Shown here in pieces: positions 17,051 to 25,210 of a stretch of DNA of 64,000 nt. The first letter of the stretch is position 1; every line of letters begins with the position of its first letter. The notes beneath the pieces were generated by a model. It worked only from the letters and a program-made list of their open reading frames with translations. It ran no database searches and had not been told where the DNA came from. Made by a program: the position numbers and the translations under genes. This DNA is from NORP110 sp051251595. Lineage in GTDB: Bacteria; Pseudomonadota; Alphaproteobacteria; Rhodobacterales; Rhodobacteraceae. The stretch is from NCBI GenBank assembly GCA_051251595.1, contig JBPOFA010000007.1, positions 62,001 to 126,000 on the forward strand. The letters run 5' to 3'.

Positions 17051-18726
17051 TTTACGGCTTGCAGCGGTGTGGTGGATAGGGTGGGGTTTTGAATGACCTG
17101 TCGCAAGGTTTCTTCGCGCGGACCAAAGGCGCGGACATGACCTTTGTCCAAATACAGCACTTGGTCGCATTCAACGATTGCAGCAGGACGATGTGTCATG
17201 ATGACGATCGCGCATCCGTTGGCTTTTAGATCGTGAACGGCCGTGTTTAACGCCGCGCTGCCTTTGGCGTCTGAATGCGCGGTTGGTTCGTCCAGTATTA
17301 ACAAGACTGGATTGCCAAAAATGGCCCGCGCCAAGCCGATCCGCTGGATTTGTCCACCCGAAATGCGCGGTGAGAGGCCGTTGAGGGCTGTGTCATACCC
17401 GCTCGGCAGGGAAAGGATCATCTCATGTGCCCCGGCCGTTTGGGCGGCGCGAATGACATCCTTCGGATCAGCGGTGTTGTCCAACCTGGCGATATTCTCT
17501 GCAATTGTGCCGTCGTAGAGCGTCACCGTCTGGGGCAGATACCCTATAAGCCTGCCCAAACCCTGGTCCCCATATTGGCCCAAAGTGGCGCCCCCCAGCC
17601 GCACCTCACCTTGGGTGCAGTCCAGTGTTCCTGACAACACCCGGGCCAGCGCCGATTTTCCTGCGCCGCTTTCGCCGATCACCCCAAGTGCCTGTCCCGG
17701 AGCAAGCGAAAAATCGACGTGACGCAAAATCCAATGCTCACGCGACAGCGCCACAGATGCTGCATTTACATCCAGTTGTGGGGCAGGGCGCGGCAGAGGT
17801 GTTTGGGGCGGCGGTGCGGGATGCGTTGCCATTAACGCATTAAGGGCGGACCAGCTGTGGCAGACCCTGACCACCTGACCCCAACCAGAGATCAACTGTT
17901 CGACCGGGGACAACATGCGCCCCAACATGATAGAGCTGGCCACCATCGCCCCTGCAGACAAATCGTTGTGAAGCACAAGATAGGCCCCCAGGGCCAGCAT
18001 CGCGGATTGCAGATAAAACCTGATTGTCCGGGTCAGGGACCCAAAACCGCCGGTCCGGTTGGAAAAAACGTGTTCTGCGATCATCGCCTTTGACCGCGAA
18101 TCCAGCCACCGGCGCTGAACTGCGTCCTGCATTCCAAGCGCTGAAATCGTGTCTTTGGTGTTTTTGAACTGCTCTGCCATTCCGGCGCTTTGTACCGTCG
18201 CGGCTGCTGCAGATTTGGCGGACCGTTGGCTAACTGTCTGATTTATGAGGGCAACCCCGAACAAGATCATCCCGCCCAATAGGGCCAAGCCTCCCAGCCA
18301 TGGATGAAACAGATAGAGCAGTCCCCAAAACAGGGGCGTCCACAAAAGATCAAACCCGGCCAGCACCAGCGGGGTAGAGAAAAACCTTTTGACAGTTTGA
18401 ATATCGTTGAGCGCATCCCCCTGCGGGGTTGCCACAGCGGCGCGGAACACGTCTGGGTCCAGAACCTTTTGTATCGCGACGCCAATATTGGCGGCCAACC
18501 GCCCGCGTATGAAATCCAGCACACCATAAGCCGCAAACAGAAAGGTGATCAGGATGAAAAGCACAACCAGGGTTGGTTCAGACCGGCTGTTCAAGACGCG
18601 GTCATAGACTTGCAACATGAACAAAGGAGAGGTCAGCATCAAGAGATTGGTAAACGTGCTGAAAACCAAGATCATGAGCAGCGACGTGGAATGTCTGCGA
18701 AGTTGTGTTTGCAGTGGTTTTGACAT
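17047..18726 (-). CDS. Type I secretion ABC transporter permease/ATPase (PrsD-like)
   Basis: A 559-residue exporter with a six-helix membrane domain (about 1-300) and an ATPase domain. Walker A is GESGAGKSA, the signature ISGGQIQR and Walker B LLILDEP followed by TAHSDAKG. It lacks the N-terminal C39-like domain of HlyB-type exporters and matches the shorter PrtD/PrsD type, which typically secretes RTX or protease substrates with an uncleaved C-terminal signal. No such substrate is nearby, so the cargo is unknown. It is translationally coupled to the adaptor. Confidence 0.9.
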   Translation of the reverse strand: MSKPLQTQLRRHSTSLLMILVFSTFTNLLMLTSPLFMLQVYDRVLNSRSEPTLVVLFILITFLFAAYGVLDFIRGRLAANIGVAIQKVLDPDVFRAAVATPQGDALNDIQTVKRFFSTPLVLAGFDLLWTPLFWGLLYLFHPWLGGLALLGGMILFGVALINQTVSQRSAKSAAAATVQSAGMAEQFKNTKDTISALGMQDAVQRRWLDSRSKAMIAEHVFSNRTGGFGSLTRTIRFYLQSAMLALGAYLVLHNDLSAGAMVASSIMLGRMLSPVEQLISGWGQVVRVCHSWSALNALMATHPAPPPQTPLPRPAPQLDVNAASVALSREHWILRHVDFSLAPGQALGVIGESGAGKSALARVLSGTLDCTQGEVRLGGATLGQYGDQGLGRLIGYLPQTVTLYDGTIAENIARLDNTADPKDVIRAAQTAGAHEMILSLPSGYDTALNGLSPRISGGQIQRIGLARAIFGNPVLLILDEPTAHSDAKGSAALNTAVHDLKANGCAIVIMTHRPAAIVECDQVLYLDKGHVRAFGPREETLRQVIQNPTLSTTPLQAVK

Positions 18727-18911
18727 TCAAACGGGATTTCCAACAAAGCAGCAATGCAAGCCCGCGCCCCTGTCAGCACCGGCTGCGCCAAGAAATCACG
18801 TCAAACCTGAAATTTGGTTAATGGGCCCCGGGAAAACACGGGGTCTGCGCCGGGGAGCAAACGCTATTGAACAGGGTGAACCCCATGGCGGTCGTTGTTC
18901 GCTGTGACGTT

Positions 18912-19067
18912 TCATAGGCGATCAACCCAGAGACGCCCATCGGGGTTGAGCATGACTTCGACGACCTGCTCATCATCGAGGTATTGGACAATTGCTGGAC
19001 CAAGCGCGCTACGCAGCATACGGCTGCCACGATAAAAAGCTTCGGAGTGTCGATGCAAAACGGTCAT
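18912..19067 (-). pseudogene. trbB: Truncated trbB (conjugative transfer ATPase) N-terminal fragment
   Basis: A 51-codon frame starting MTVLHRHSEAFYRGSRMLRS and ending VEVMLNPDGRLWVDRL before a stop closely matches the start of P-type conjugative transfer ATPases (TrbB). Full proteins have over 300 residues, and the P-loop region is absent. The ATG overlaps an upstream stop (ATGA), as expected in a former trb operon. It is best read as a leftover of an integrative conjugative or mobilisable element. The identification rests on memory of the family, not on a search. Confidence 0.65.
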
Positions 19068-19251
19068 GTCTGTCCCCATACGGCGGGACGTCGCGGAACG
19101 GCCCTCATCTGGAGTTGATCAAGAAGACCTGAAATGGAGGCGAAGCAACAACTTCAATGGCGTAGAAGTATGTTCGAGCGCAAAAACAGGGAAACGGCGG
19201 TGCGACCGGCAAGAGCAGGACTTGCAAAAACAGAATAAGCGCGCCTAAGTT

Positions 19252-19704
19252 TCAATTGTTGCTAGAAATGGCGATGGCCAATCTACCAAGAAGGCGAACT
19301 TCAGGTAGTTCAAACCCGGGATCGGTAAATGACATGCCGCGCGCCCCGCGCCCTTTCAGGTAGAAAAGCTCCAGTAAGTTCGAGATCGCGTTGCCACTTG
19401 CGCCCGCAAGCCCTGCGATCTTGTCCGGAACTTTTCCCTTCGCAACAGATCGCATGGCAAGCACGCCATTAAAGGAAAGCGCGAAAAAGCTGACCACTGT
19501 CCAGAGCAGCGCGAAACCGAGGGCTTTTTTCGAACTTCCGGCGATATCGGTTTTCACATCCGCCCAGTGACCTTGGCTCGCAGACTTGTGTAAAACGTAA
19601 ACAGCGACACCGCTGACCAAGACTGGAACGGCTACCCGAACAATAGGGTGCTCTAGGACGCGAACAATGTGCGGCGGTGGAAGTGCCTGTTCAGGGACGA
19701 TCAT
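19252..19704 (-). pseudogene. Truncated mprF/lpiA-like membrane protein (N-terminal part only)
   Basis: A 150-residue frame with two or three hydrophobic segments. The part SFFALSFNGVLAMRSVAKG through GASGNAISNLL resembles the N-terminal flippase region of MprF/LpiA lysylphosphatidylglycerol synthases, which exceed 800 residues. The expected continuation is lost after SNLL, where the sequence becomes unrelated and ends. The ATG at 19704 sits one base after the DUF1003 stop, so it was the last gene of that operon. It could be a short intact protein, but truncation is more likely. Confidence 0.55.
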
Positions 19705-19705
19705 T

Positions 19706-20404
19706 CTAACGTTCCTCCAGCAGTTCGATCTGGATTTGTTGCAATTCCGCAAGCTTGTCCCACTGCTGGGCCAATTGGTGGTCCATCTTTTCGTGCAGTT
19801 GCCTGATTTCGAGTTCTGCCATCAAATTAACGCGGTAATCATTTTCAGCCTGTATCCGGTCTCTGGTATTCTGACGCCTTTGGCTCATCATGATGATTGG
19901 GGCCTGAAGGGCCGCAAGACTGGACAGGACGAGATTCAGCAAAATGAAAGGGTAGGGATCGAATGGCCGCACCATCAGCCCGATTGCATTGACAGTGATC
20001 CAGATGACCAAGATTGCGGTGAATGAAATGATGAATGGCCAACTACCGCCAAACGCGGCGACGTGATCGGCCATTCGTTCGCCAAATGACGTTGTTTCCT
20101 CGATCGCATCTGACGGGTTCTGCGAAACCAATTGGCCAGACTGCAGGCTTTCGATAACTTGGCGGTCCAGATCGCTCAATTCGCCGCGTTCTCTCTCAAG
20201 CAGCGCTTCGACATAGGCACCGCGGAACGTTGCGAGATCGGAGCGACAGATGTGCTTGCCCGCTTCCCAGCCGGGATAGGCTGCGTTGACCAGTTCGGAA
20301 ACGCCGGGTCTGACGGAAACCCAAGGCCGTACGCGAGACGGCGGGAAAGCCTTCTGACAAACATGGCAATGGAATTTTTCGGTCGAGATCTTGGTGTCGG
20401 TCAC
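19706..20404 (-). CDS. DUF1003 domain membrane protein with N-terminal Cys/His motif
   Basis: A 232-residue protein. The N-terminal 50 residues carry CHVC and a later HIC, compatible with a small metal-binding finger. The DUF1003 core follows: SFGERMADHVAAFGGSWPFI, two transmembrane helices around FDPYPFILLNLVLSSLAALQ, then APIIMMSQRRQ and a C-terminal coiled coil (about 180-230). The GTG start at 20404 overlaps the HdeD-family stop (GTGA), which decides it over an ATG at 20512. The biochemical role is unknown; the neighbours suggest stress adaptation of the membrane. Confidence 0.82.
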   Translation of the reverse strand: MTDTKISTEKFHCHVCQKAFPPSRVRPWVSVRPGVSELVNAAYPGWEAGKHICRSDLATFRGAYVEALLERERGELSDLDRQVIESLQSGQLVSQNPSDAIEETTSFGERMADHVAAFGGSWPFIISFTAILVIWITVNAIGLMVRPFDPYPFILLNLVLSSLAALQAPIIMMSQRRQNTRDRIQAENDYRVNLMAELEIRQLHEKMDHQLAQQWDKLAELQQIQIELLEER

Positions 20405-20961
20405 AGGGCAAGCGTTCCTGCGGAACGCGACATCAGGAGCATCGAAATGCCAGTTGATAAGAAATTCAGACCGATCAAAAAGCCCAGAACCCATGTGGAG
20501 GTTGTCGGCCACTGCACCAAGATGACACCTCCAAGAATGACCGCTGAAACCCCGCTCGCGATGATCCAGCGCCAGCTTGATATCTGACCGTTCAATCTTA
20601 GTCCAAGAAAGATCGAGAGAGCGCCATCGAGCAGAAGTGCAATGACGATGAACCCAGTGATGAATGCCGAGCCGCGATCGGGGAAAAAGACGAATGAGAG
20701 CCCTATAATTAACACAGCTGCGAAAAACAGCGTTACGATGCGCCAGTCAAAGATCGCACGGAAACTGTTGGCAAAGGCCAGACCGGCGAGGCCCCAGAAC
20801 ACCAGGAGCCACGCGACCAGTTGTTCAACCACGAGCGTTGCCACCACAGGGGCAAGGATCGCAGCCACACCCAGTGCCGCAAAGACGAGCCCGAGGTTTC
20901 GGAAACTGTTTCTGATGTTCGCGTGCCTTCTGGGTGTTTGGGGCGGGCTGTCAGGTTGCAT
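20401..20961 (-). CDS. HdeD family acid-resistance membrane protein (DUF308)
   Basis: A 186-residue integral membrane protein with six hydrophobic helices arranged as three DUF308 pairs, as in E. coli HdeD, which protects cells at low pH and high density. The ATG at 20961 is chosen because AAGGATC lies about 8 bases upstream and the preceding residues are not HdeD-like. It is coupled to the DUF1003 gene (GTGA overlap) and follows the DUF1269 gene by 34 bases. Confidence 0.85.
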   Translation of the reverse strand: MQPDSPPQTPRRHANIRNSFRNLGLVFAALGVAAILAPVVATLVVEQLVAWLLVFWGLAGLAFANSFRAIFDWRIVTLFFAAVLIIGLSFVFFPDRGSAFITGFIVIALLLDGALSIFLGLRLNGQISSWRWIIASGVSAVILGGVILVQWPTTSTWVLGFLIGLNFLSTGISMLLMSRSAGTLAL

Positions 20962-20995
20962 GATGTTTTGATCCTTGTTGCGTTGGTCGCGCCCT

Positions 20996-21514
20996 CTATT
21001 CCCTCGAGAGTTTCTCAGCCATTTCGGCGTGTTTGGTATCGAAATGGTTGCGCAGATGGTTTTCGGCATCTGAATCGAGGTTCGTGCGCAGAATGCGTCC
21101 ACCCTTCTTGCTCAGGCGCTCAACAACGCGGTCTGACGCTTGCGCCCGCATCATCATGAACAGCGCTGCCTGACCCGGTTGCAGGGCACCTGAAACGTCT
21201 TTCATGAAATCGTCGTCTATCCCGTAGTCAGAAAGGCCGCCTGAAATTGCACCCGCACCGGCCCCAACGGCCAAGCCCAACAAGGGATTGAAGAAGATAA
21301 GACCCGCCAAAAGGCCCCAAAACGCACCACCGGTTGCACCAACGGTCCACATATTGACCATTTGATCCAGCTTGATGTTCCGATCCTTGTCTGCTGTCGC
21401 GATTACGGCATCCGCAATCTCCACAAGGTATTCCTTTGCCATTCCAAAGAGCTCTGTGCGTGCAGCCTCGGCTTTGGCGGGCGTGTCATATGCAACGACA
21501 ATGAGTTCAGACAT
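20996..21514 (-). CDS. DUF1269 domain protein
   Basis: A 172-residue protein of the DUF1269 family. It has an N-terminal alpha/beta part (SELIVVAYDTPAKAEAA), a central glycine-rich hydrophobic hairpin (about 57-95, GATGGAFWGLLAGLIFFNP and AVGAGAGAISGG) and a C-terminal part ending in charged helices. AGGA lies about 8 bases before the ATG. Family members are often found with HdeD and other stress proteins; their function is not established. It appears to be the first tightly spaced gene of the leftward operon. Confidence 0.82.
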   Translation of the reverse strand: MSELIVVAYDTPAKAEAARTELFGMAKEYLVEIADAVIATADKDRNIKLDQMVNMWTVGATGGAFWGLLAGLIFFNPLLGLAVGAGAGAISGGLSDYGIDDDFMKDVSGALQPGQAALFMMMRAQASDRVVERLSKKGGRILRTNLDSDAENHLRNHFDTKHAEMAEKLSRE

Positions 21515-21670
21515 ATCATGTTCCTTTGTGAAACTGCGATCATTTCAGGTACTAAGCGCGACTGTGGATGAGTGAGTGTTGGCCCAATACGGCGGTGGCC
21601 AGGGACTGCGCGAGGGCGACACCAATCGGTTTGGACCGCCACCCTGCCGGAAAGGGCTTGAACGCCTCAA

Positions 21671-21907
21671 TTAACTTCTGCGGACGGAATTTCCGCCAGC
21701 GATGATCTTGTTGATCAGCGTAGCGACCGCGGTGTGTTCCTCGATCTCTTTGTCGGAACCTCCCGCATTTTCATGTGTGGCGGCGGCATCCTTGAGAACA
21801 CCTATAATCTCGTTTTCTGGTAGAACCTTCGCATCATTCAGCGCAAGAAGCAGCGCTTCGCAGATTGATAAGGCGGCCACACCAGAACTCGTGCTATGGT
21901 CAGACAT
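21671..21907 (-). CDS. Small conserved hypothetical protein
   Basis: A 78-residue acidic, soluble, probably helical protein (core ICEALLLALNDAKVLPENEIIGVLKDAA). No signal peptide, membrane segment or known motif is seen. It lies 156 bases upstream of the DUF1269 gene on the same strand and is divergent from the Crp/Fnr regulator, so it may belong to the same stress regulon. Similar short proteins are recalled from other alphaproteobacteria, but no function is known. Confidence 0.6.
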   Translation of the reverse strand: MSDHSTSSGVAALSICEALLLALNDAKVLPENEIIGVLKDAAATHENAGGSDKEIEEHTAVATLINKIIAGGNSVRRS

Positions 21908-22063
21908 ACTATGCTTGCCTTTCAGGATTATCGCACGCGCGCAGCGAACCTGTGCAGCGGTAACTGCAGTGTTTCAAAGATCATTCCTCTTTGGGCTGAT
22001 CCATGTCAGTCGCGGCTGATTTCTCTTTGATACGTAACCAGCAATTTGTGTGGAAAGGAGCCC

Positions 22064-22795
22064 ATGATGCCGAACAAGCCGCTTGCACTCAAACTGGGCG
22101 CTTTTGTAGCCTTATCAGAGGCTGAACTTTCCATCCTGGAAGGTTTGTACAAGCGACGTCGTACCTTTGTCGCTGGGCGTGATCTGGTGCATCAGGGGCA
22201 AACAGATCATGCCGCATATATTCTTGAGTCCGGGTGGGCCTGTTCCTACAAACTGCTGCACGATGGGCAGCGGCAGATAGTCGATTTCCAGATACCAGGC
22301 GATTTTCTGGGGCTGCGGAGCGTGGTGTTGCACATCTCGGATCATAGTATTGAGCCTGTCACTGATATCGAAGTGACGGAAGTGCATGTCTCTGACCTTC
22401 TGGAGGTGTTTTCCCACACGCCGCGGCTGGCGACAGCGGTTCTTTGGGCGGCATCCCGCGACGAGGCGATGGTGGTAGAACATCTGGTAGGTATCGGGCG
22501 TCGCGATGTGGCTGAACGCATGGCGCATTTCCTGCTCGAACTTGGGGCCAGATTGTCCCTTATAGGTATGGCAAGCAGGGCGGGATACGCTTGTCCTCTG
22601 ACACAATATCTTTTGGCCGATGCCCTGGGGTTAAGTGCCGTTCACGTGAACCGCGTGCTGCGGCAATTGCGCGAACAGGGACTGGTTACATTCCGCGATG
22701 GTTTTGTCACGTTTGATGACTATGATCGGCTGGTTGAATTTGCAGATTTTGAGATGACCTATCTGGATCAAGTTGGACCATTGTTGGCGAAATGA
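22064..22795 (+). CDS. Crp/Fnr family transcriptional regulator
   Basis: A 243-residue regulator with an N-terminal cyclic-nucleotide-binding-like beta-roll (GRDLVHQGQTDHAAYILESGWA, GDFLGL), a dimerisation helix and a C-terminal winged helix (TQYLLADALGLSAVHVNRVLRQLREQGLV). It lacks the cysteine cluster of oxygen-sensing Fnr, so the signal is unknown. GGAG 5 bases before the ATG at 22064 sets the start; an ATG 3 bases later is equally possible. It is divergent from the small gene and the DUF1269-HdeD-DUF1003 operon, its likely targets. Confidence 0.9.
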   Translation: MMPNKPLALKLGAFVALSEAELSILEGLYKRRRTFVAGRDLVHQGQTDHAAYILESGWACSYKLLHDGQRQIVDFQIPGDFLGLRSVVLHISDHSIEPVTDIEVTEVHVSDLLEVFSHTPRLATAVLWAASRDEAMVVEHLVGIGRRDVAERMAHFLLELGARLSLIGMASRAGYACPLTQYLLADALGLSAVHVNRVLRQLREQGLVTFRDGFVTFDDYDRLVEFADFEMTYLDQVGPLLAK

Positions 22796-23367
22796 TCTAG
22801 TTCATCGAGCGTGGGACGCCGATCCCGTTCACGGCTCTTGCCGGTGATACCCAGTTTGTCAGCCACTTTCCGGGCGTCTTCCATAGCCTGCGCGCTTAGT
22901 GGAAAGCCCCAGGCGGGTCTGGCGATGGAGAACACTGCACCGAGATGGGAAAGGTAGTTGGAGACTGTTTGAGGCTGAACACCGCTGTTGAGCTTTTCTT
23001 GCGCGAATTCGACGATATCGGCGCTGGTTATCGCCTCACAGTGTTGGTCCGCGATATCAAACGTCTTGATGCTCTTCAGAACCTGGGTCTTGGTCCGGCC
23101 GATCTGCTTGTTGCTTTCGCCTACATACCTGTCGATGGCATCGGCCAAAGTCGGTGTCTTCTTGCTTTTTGGTTGAGATTTGAGCGCATCAAGGGCACCG
23201 GGCCGTGCCAGGCTTTCTTCGCGGTTTTCAATCCACGCCGCAGCGGTTGATCTGCGCTCGAATGTCTGACTTTCGCGAAGTAAGACTTTACCTTGCCGCA
23301 TCACTGAGATTTGAGCGAGCCAAGCTATGGTGCCATTCTTGCGACGACGCTTTATGATGGTTCCCAT
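22768..23367 (-). pseudogene. Truncated tyrosine recombinase (integrase), N-terminal half
   Basis: A 199-residue frame with an Arm-type DNA-binding start (MGTIIKRRRKNGTIAWLAQIS) and the SAM-like core-binding domain (TLADAIDRYV through TVSNYLSHLGAVFSIA). It stops at RRPTLDELDHFANNGPT, where the catalytic domain with its Arg-His-Arg-Tyr residues should begin. Intact relatives have 330-400 residues. The 3' end runs into the Crp/Fnr gene, so the break point lies at that junction. It is divergent from dusA, a known integration target, and is a relic of an integrative element. Confidence 0.82.
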
Positions 23368-23369
23368 GA

Positions 23370-23409
23370 TTTACAACATGGCCTTTCATTTTACAACACG
23401 TGTTGTAAA
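23370..23409. promoter_or_regulatory. 20-bp perfect palindrome plus matching half-site upstream of the integrase
   Basis: TTTACAACACGTGTTGTAAA at 23390-23409 is a perfect palindrome. The half-site TTTACAACA is repeated at 23370, exactly 20 bases before the palindrome's left arm and just upstream of the integrase start. The spacing suits a dimeric regulator bound on one helix face, or arm-type recombinase sites. It was probably the control region of the element's integrase. Confidence 0.5.
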
Positions 23410-23478
23410 TGTAGCAGATAATGGGCCTAAATGGCAAGATATCGAACATAGACAAACTTGAACACTCGGAGCTAAGTA

Positions 23479-24492
23479 TTGGAAAAGGAGGTAAAATCGC
23501 AGATTGGCGTAAGTAGCAGATTATCCGTGGCTCCGATGATGGACTGGACGGACCGTCACTGTCGATATTTGCATCGGCTGATGACGCGGCATGCTTTGCT
23601 TTACACTGAAATGGTGACGTCCCCGGCTTTGGTGCGGGGCAATGCGGTGCATTTGTTGCGTTTTGATCCGGCAGAGCATCCGGTTGCGGTGCAATTGGGC
23701 GGTTCTGATCCGGGGGAGCTGGCAGAGGCCACGCAAATCTGCGCAGATCAAGGCTATGATGAGGTGAACCTCAATGTCGGGTGCCCCTCTGATCGGGTTC
23801 AGTCTGGGTGTTTCGGGGCGATCTTGATGGAACAGCCCGATCTGGTGGCGCGTTGTGTGGCGGCTATGATTGCGGCCAGCCCTGTCCAAGTGACCGTGAA
23901 ATGTCGCATTGGGGTGGACGATCAGGACCCGGCCGTCGTGCTGCCGGATTTTCTGCACCGTGTGAGCGACGCAGGGGTGACCCGCTTTGCCATTCATGCC
24001 CGCAAGGCTTGGCTGCAGGGGTTAAGCCCCAAGGAAAACCGGGATGTGCCGCCGCTGGATTATGATCTGGTCTATGAAATGAAACAACGGTTTCCAGAAT
24101 TGCACCTTTCGATCAATGGCGGGGTGAACAGTCTGAAAGAGGCGCAAGCCCATCTGGACGCCGGCATGGACGGGGTGATGATCGGGCGCAGCGCCTATCA
24201 CACGCCGGGGGCCGTTTTGCTGGGGGCAGACGCTGAAATTTTTGACGACCCGTCACAGAAAACCGAAGAAGACATCGTCACAGCGATGCTGCCCTATATT
24301 CAGGCGCATCTGGACGAGGGCGGGAAATTGCATGCGATCACGCGGCATATGCTGGGGTTATTCGCAGGACGTCCCGGTGCACGCCAATGGCGGCGGGTCT
24401 TGTCTGAAGGGGCGCATCGCCCCGGGGCAGGTGTTGCCACCGTCACAGAGGCGCTTGAGCGTGTGACCGAAGCGGCAGCAGTGGCGGTCTAG
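23479..24492 (+). CDS. dusA: tRNA-dihydrouridine synthase A
   Basis: A 337-residue flavoenzyme that reduces U20/U20a in the tRNA D-loop. The FMN-binding TIM barrel starts with SVAPMMDWTDRHCRYLHRL, and the catalytic cysteine is in NLNVGCPSDRVQSG. The start is unusual: no ATG precedes the conserved APMMDWTDRH motif, and TTG at 23479 with GGAG 7 bases upstream is the best candidate. A new 5' end is expected where an integrative element has recombined into dusA, and an integrase relic lies just upstream. It converges with the DUF1289 gene, overlapping by 4 bases. Confidence 0.93.
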   Translation: MEKEVKSQIGVSSRLSVAPMMDWTDRHCRYLHRLMTRHALLYTEMVTSPALVRGNAVHLLRFDPAEHPVAVQLGGSDPGELAEATQICADQGYDEVNLNVGCPSDRVQSGCFGAILMEQPDLVARCVAAMIAASPVQVTVKCRIGVDDQDPAVVLPDFLHRVSDAGVTRFAIHARKAWLQGLSPKENRDVPPLDYDLVYEMKQRFPELHLSINGGVNSLKEAQAHLDAGMDGVMIGRSAYHTPGAVLLGADAEIFDDPSQKTEEDIVTAMLPYIQAHLDEGGKLHAITRHMLGLFAGRPGARQWRRVLSEGAHRPGAGVATVTEALERVTEAAAVAV

Positions 24493-24737
24493 TCCTTGGC
24501 CCCAAAGGGCGCCTGAACCCGTGCTTTGCGGCCACCACGGCGTTTCTTGAGCTCTCCGCCGCGGTTGGGCAGATCAGCCATGATCGCCCGGCGTTCTTCG
24601 TCGGAATAGCGCATCCAGTTCGTGATTTCTTCGGTGGTTCGATTGCACCCAACACAAATCGCCGCCCCGGGATGCATGATGCAGATCTTTTGGCAGGGGC
24701 TTTGGATTTCCGCCCGTTTCCAGATTTCGTCTGTCAT
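24489..24737 (-). CDS. DUF1289 domain protein
   Basis: An 82-residue protein with the DUF1289 cysteine pattern (SPCQKICIMHPGAAICVGCNRT), which may bind metal, followed by EEITNWMRYSDEERRAIM and a basic tail. The function is unknown; the family is common in proteobacteria. It overlaps ruvX by four bases and is the last gene of the ccmI-ruvX-DUF1289 operon. Confidence 0.87.
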   Translation of the reverse strand: MTDEIWKRAEIQSPCQKICIMHPGAAICVGCNRTTEEITNWMRYSDEERRAIMADLPNRGGELKKRRGGRKARVQAPFGAKD

Positions 24738-25210
24738 TGCGCCGCCCCCAGATGGCCCAGCCGGTCCAAGACACCCTGCAGGATATAGCTGGCCGCCACG
24801 TGATCAATCACTTCGCTGCGCCGTTGCCGGGATGTATCGGCCTCTAGCAATGCGCGTTCGGCGGCGACTGTGGACAGGCGCTCATCCCAAAAGCCAATGG
24901 GCAAATCCGTAAGCCGCGACAGGTTGCGGGCAAAGGCCCGCGTGGACTGACAGCGCGGCCCCTCAGAGCCGTCCATATTGTAGGGCAGGCCAAGGATGAT
25001 GCCGCCGATCTGGCGCTCTGTGGTGATTTCGATCAACCTTGCGGCATCCACGCCAAATTTCTTGCGTCGAATGGTTTCCAAGGGCGTCGCCACGCCCCGA
25101 AACGTGTCAGAGACAGCAACGCCAATGGTCTTTTCCCCAAGATCCAACCCCGCCAGCGCACGCATGGGGGGCAAATCAGCAGCAAAAGCTTCGATCGTGT
25201 CATAGATCAT
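24734..25210 (-). CDS. ruvX: Holliday junction resolvase-like protein RuvX/YqgF
   Basis: A 158-residue RNase H-fold nuclease involved in pre-16S rRNA 5' processing and proposed in recombination. Motifs are ALAGLDLGEKTIGVAVSD with the catalytic Asp, GGIILGLPYNMDGSEG, FWDERLSTVAAERALL and the final Asp in VIDHVAASYILQ. It overlaps ccmI upstream and DUF1289 downstream by four bases each, so all three are translationally coupled. Confidence 0.9.
   Translation of the reverse strand: MIYDTIEAFAADLPPMRALAGLDLGEKTIGVAVSDTFRGVATPLETIRRKKFGVDAARLIEITTERQIGGIILGLPYNMDGSEGPRCQSTRAFARNLSRLTDLPIGFWDERLSTVAAERALLEADTSRQRRSEVIDHVAASYILQGVLDRLGHLGAAQ

Noticed and set aside
18727..19251. Search for a direct repeat of the dusA 5' end that would mark the far island boundary
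   Set aside because: No convincing copy of the sequence around the APMMDWTDRH codons was found by eye; the far boundary remains undefined.
23390..23409. Palindrome considered as the att core of the dusA element
   Set aside because: dusA-type attachment cores lie within the gene's 5' coding sequence, not in a palindrome over 70 bases upstream, and no second copy was seen at the other side of the island.
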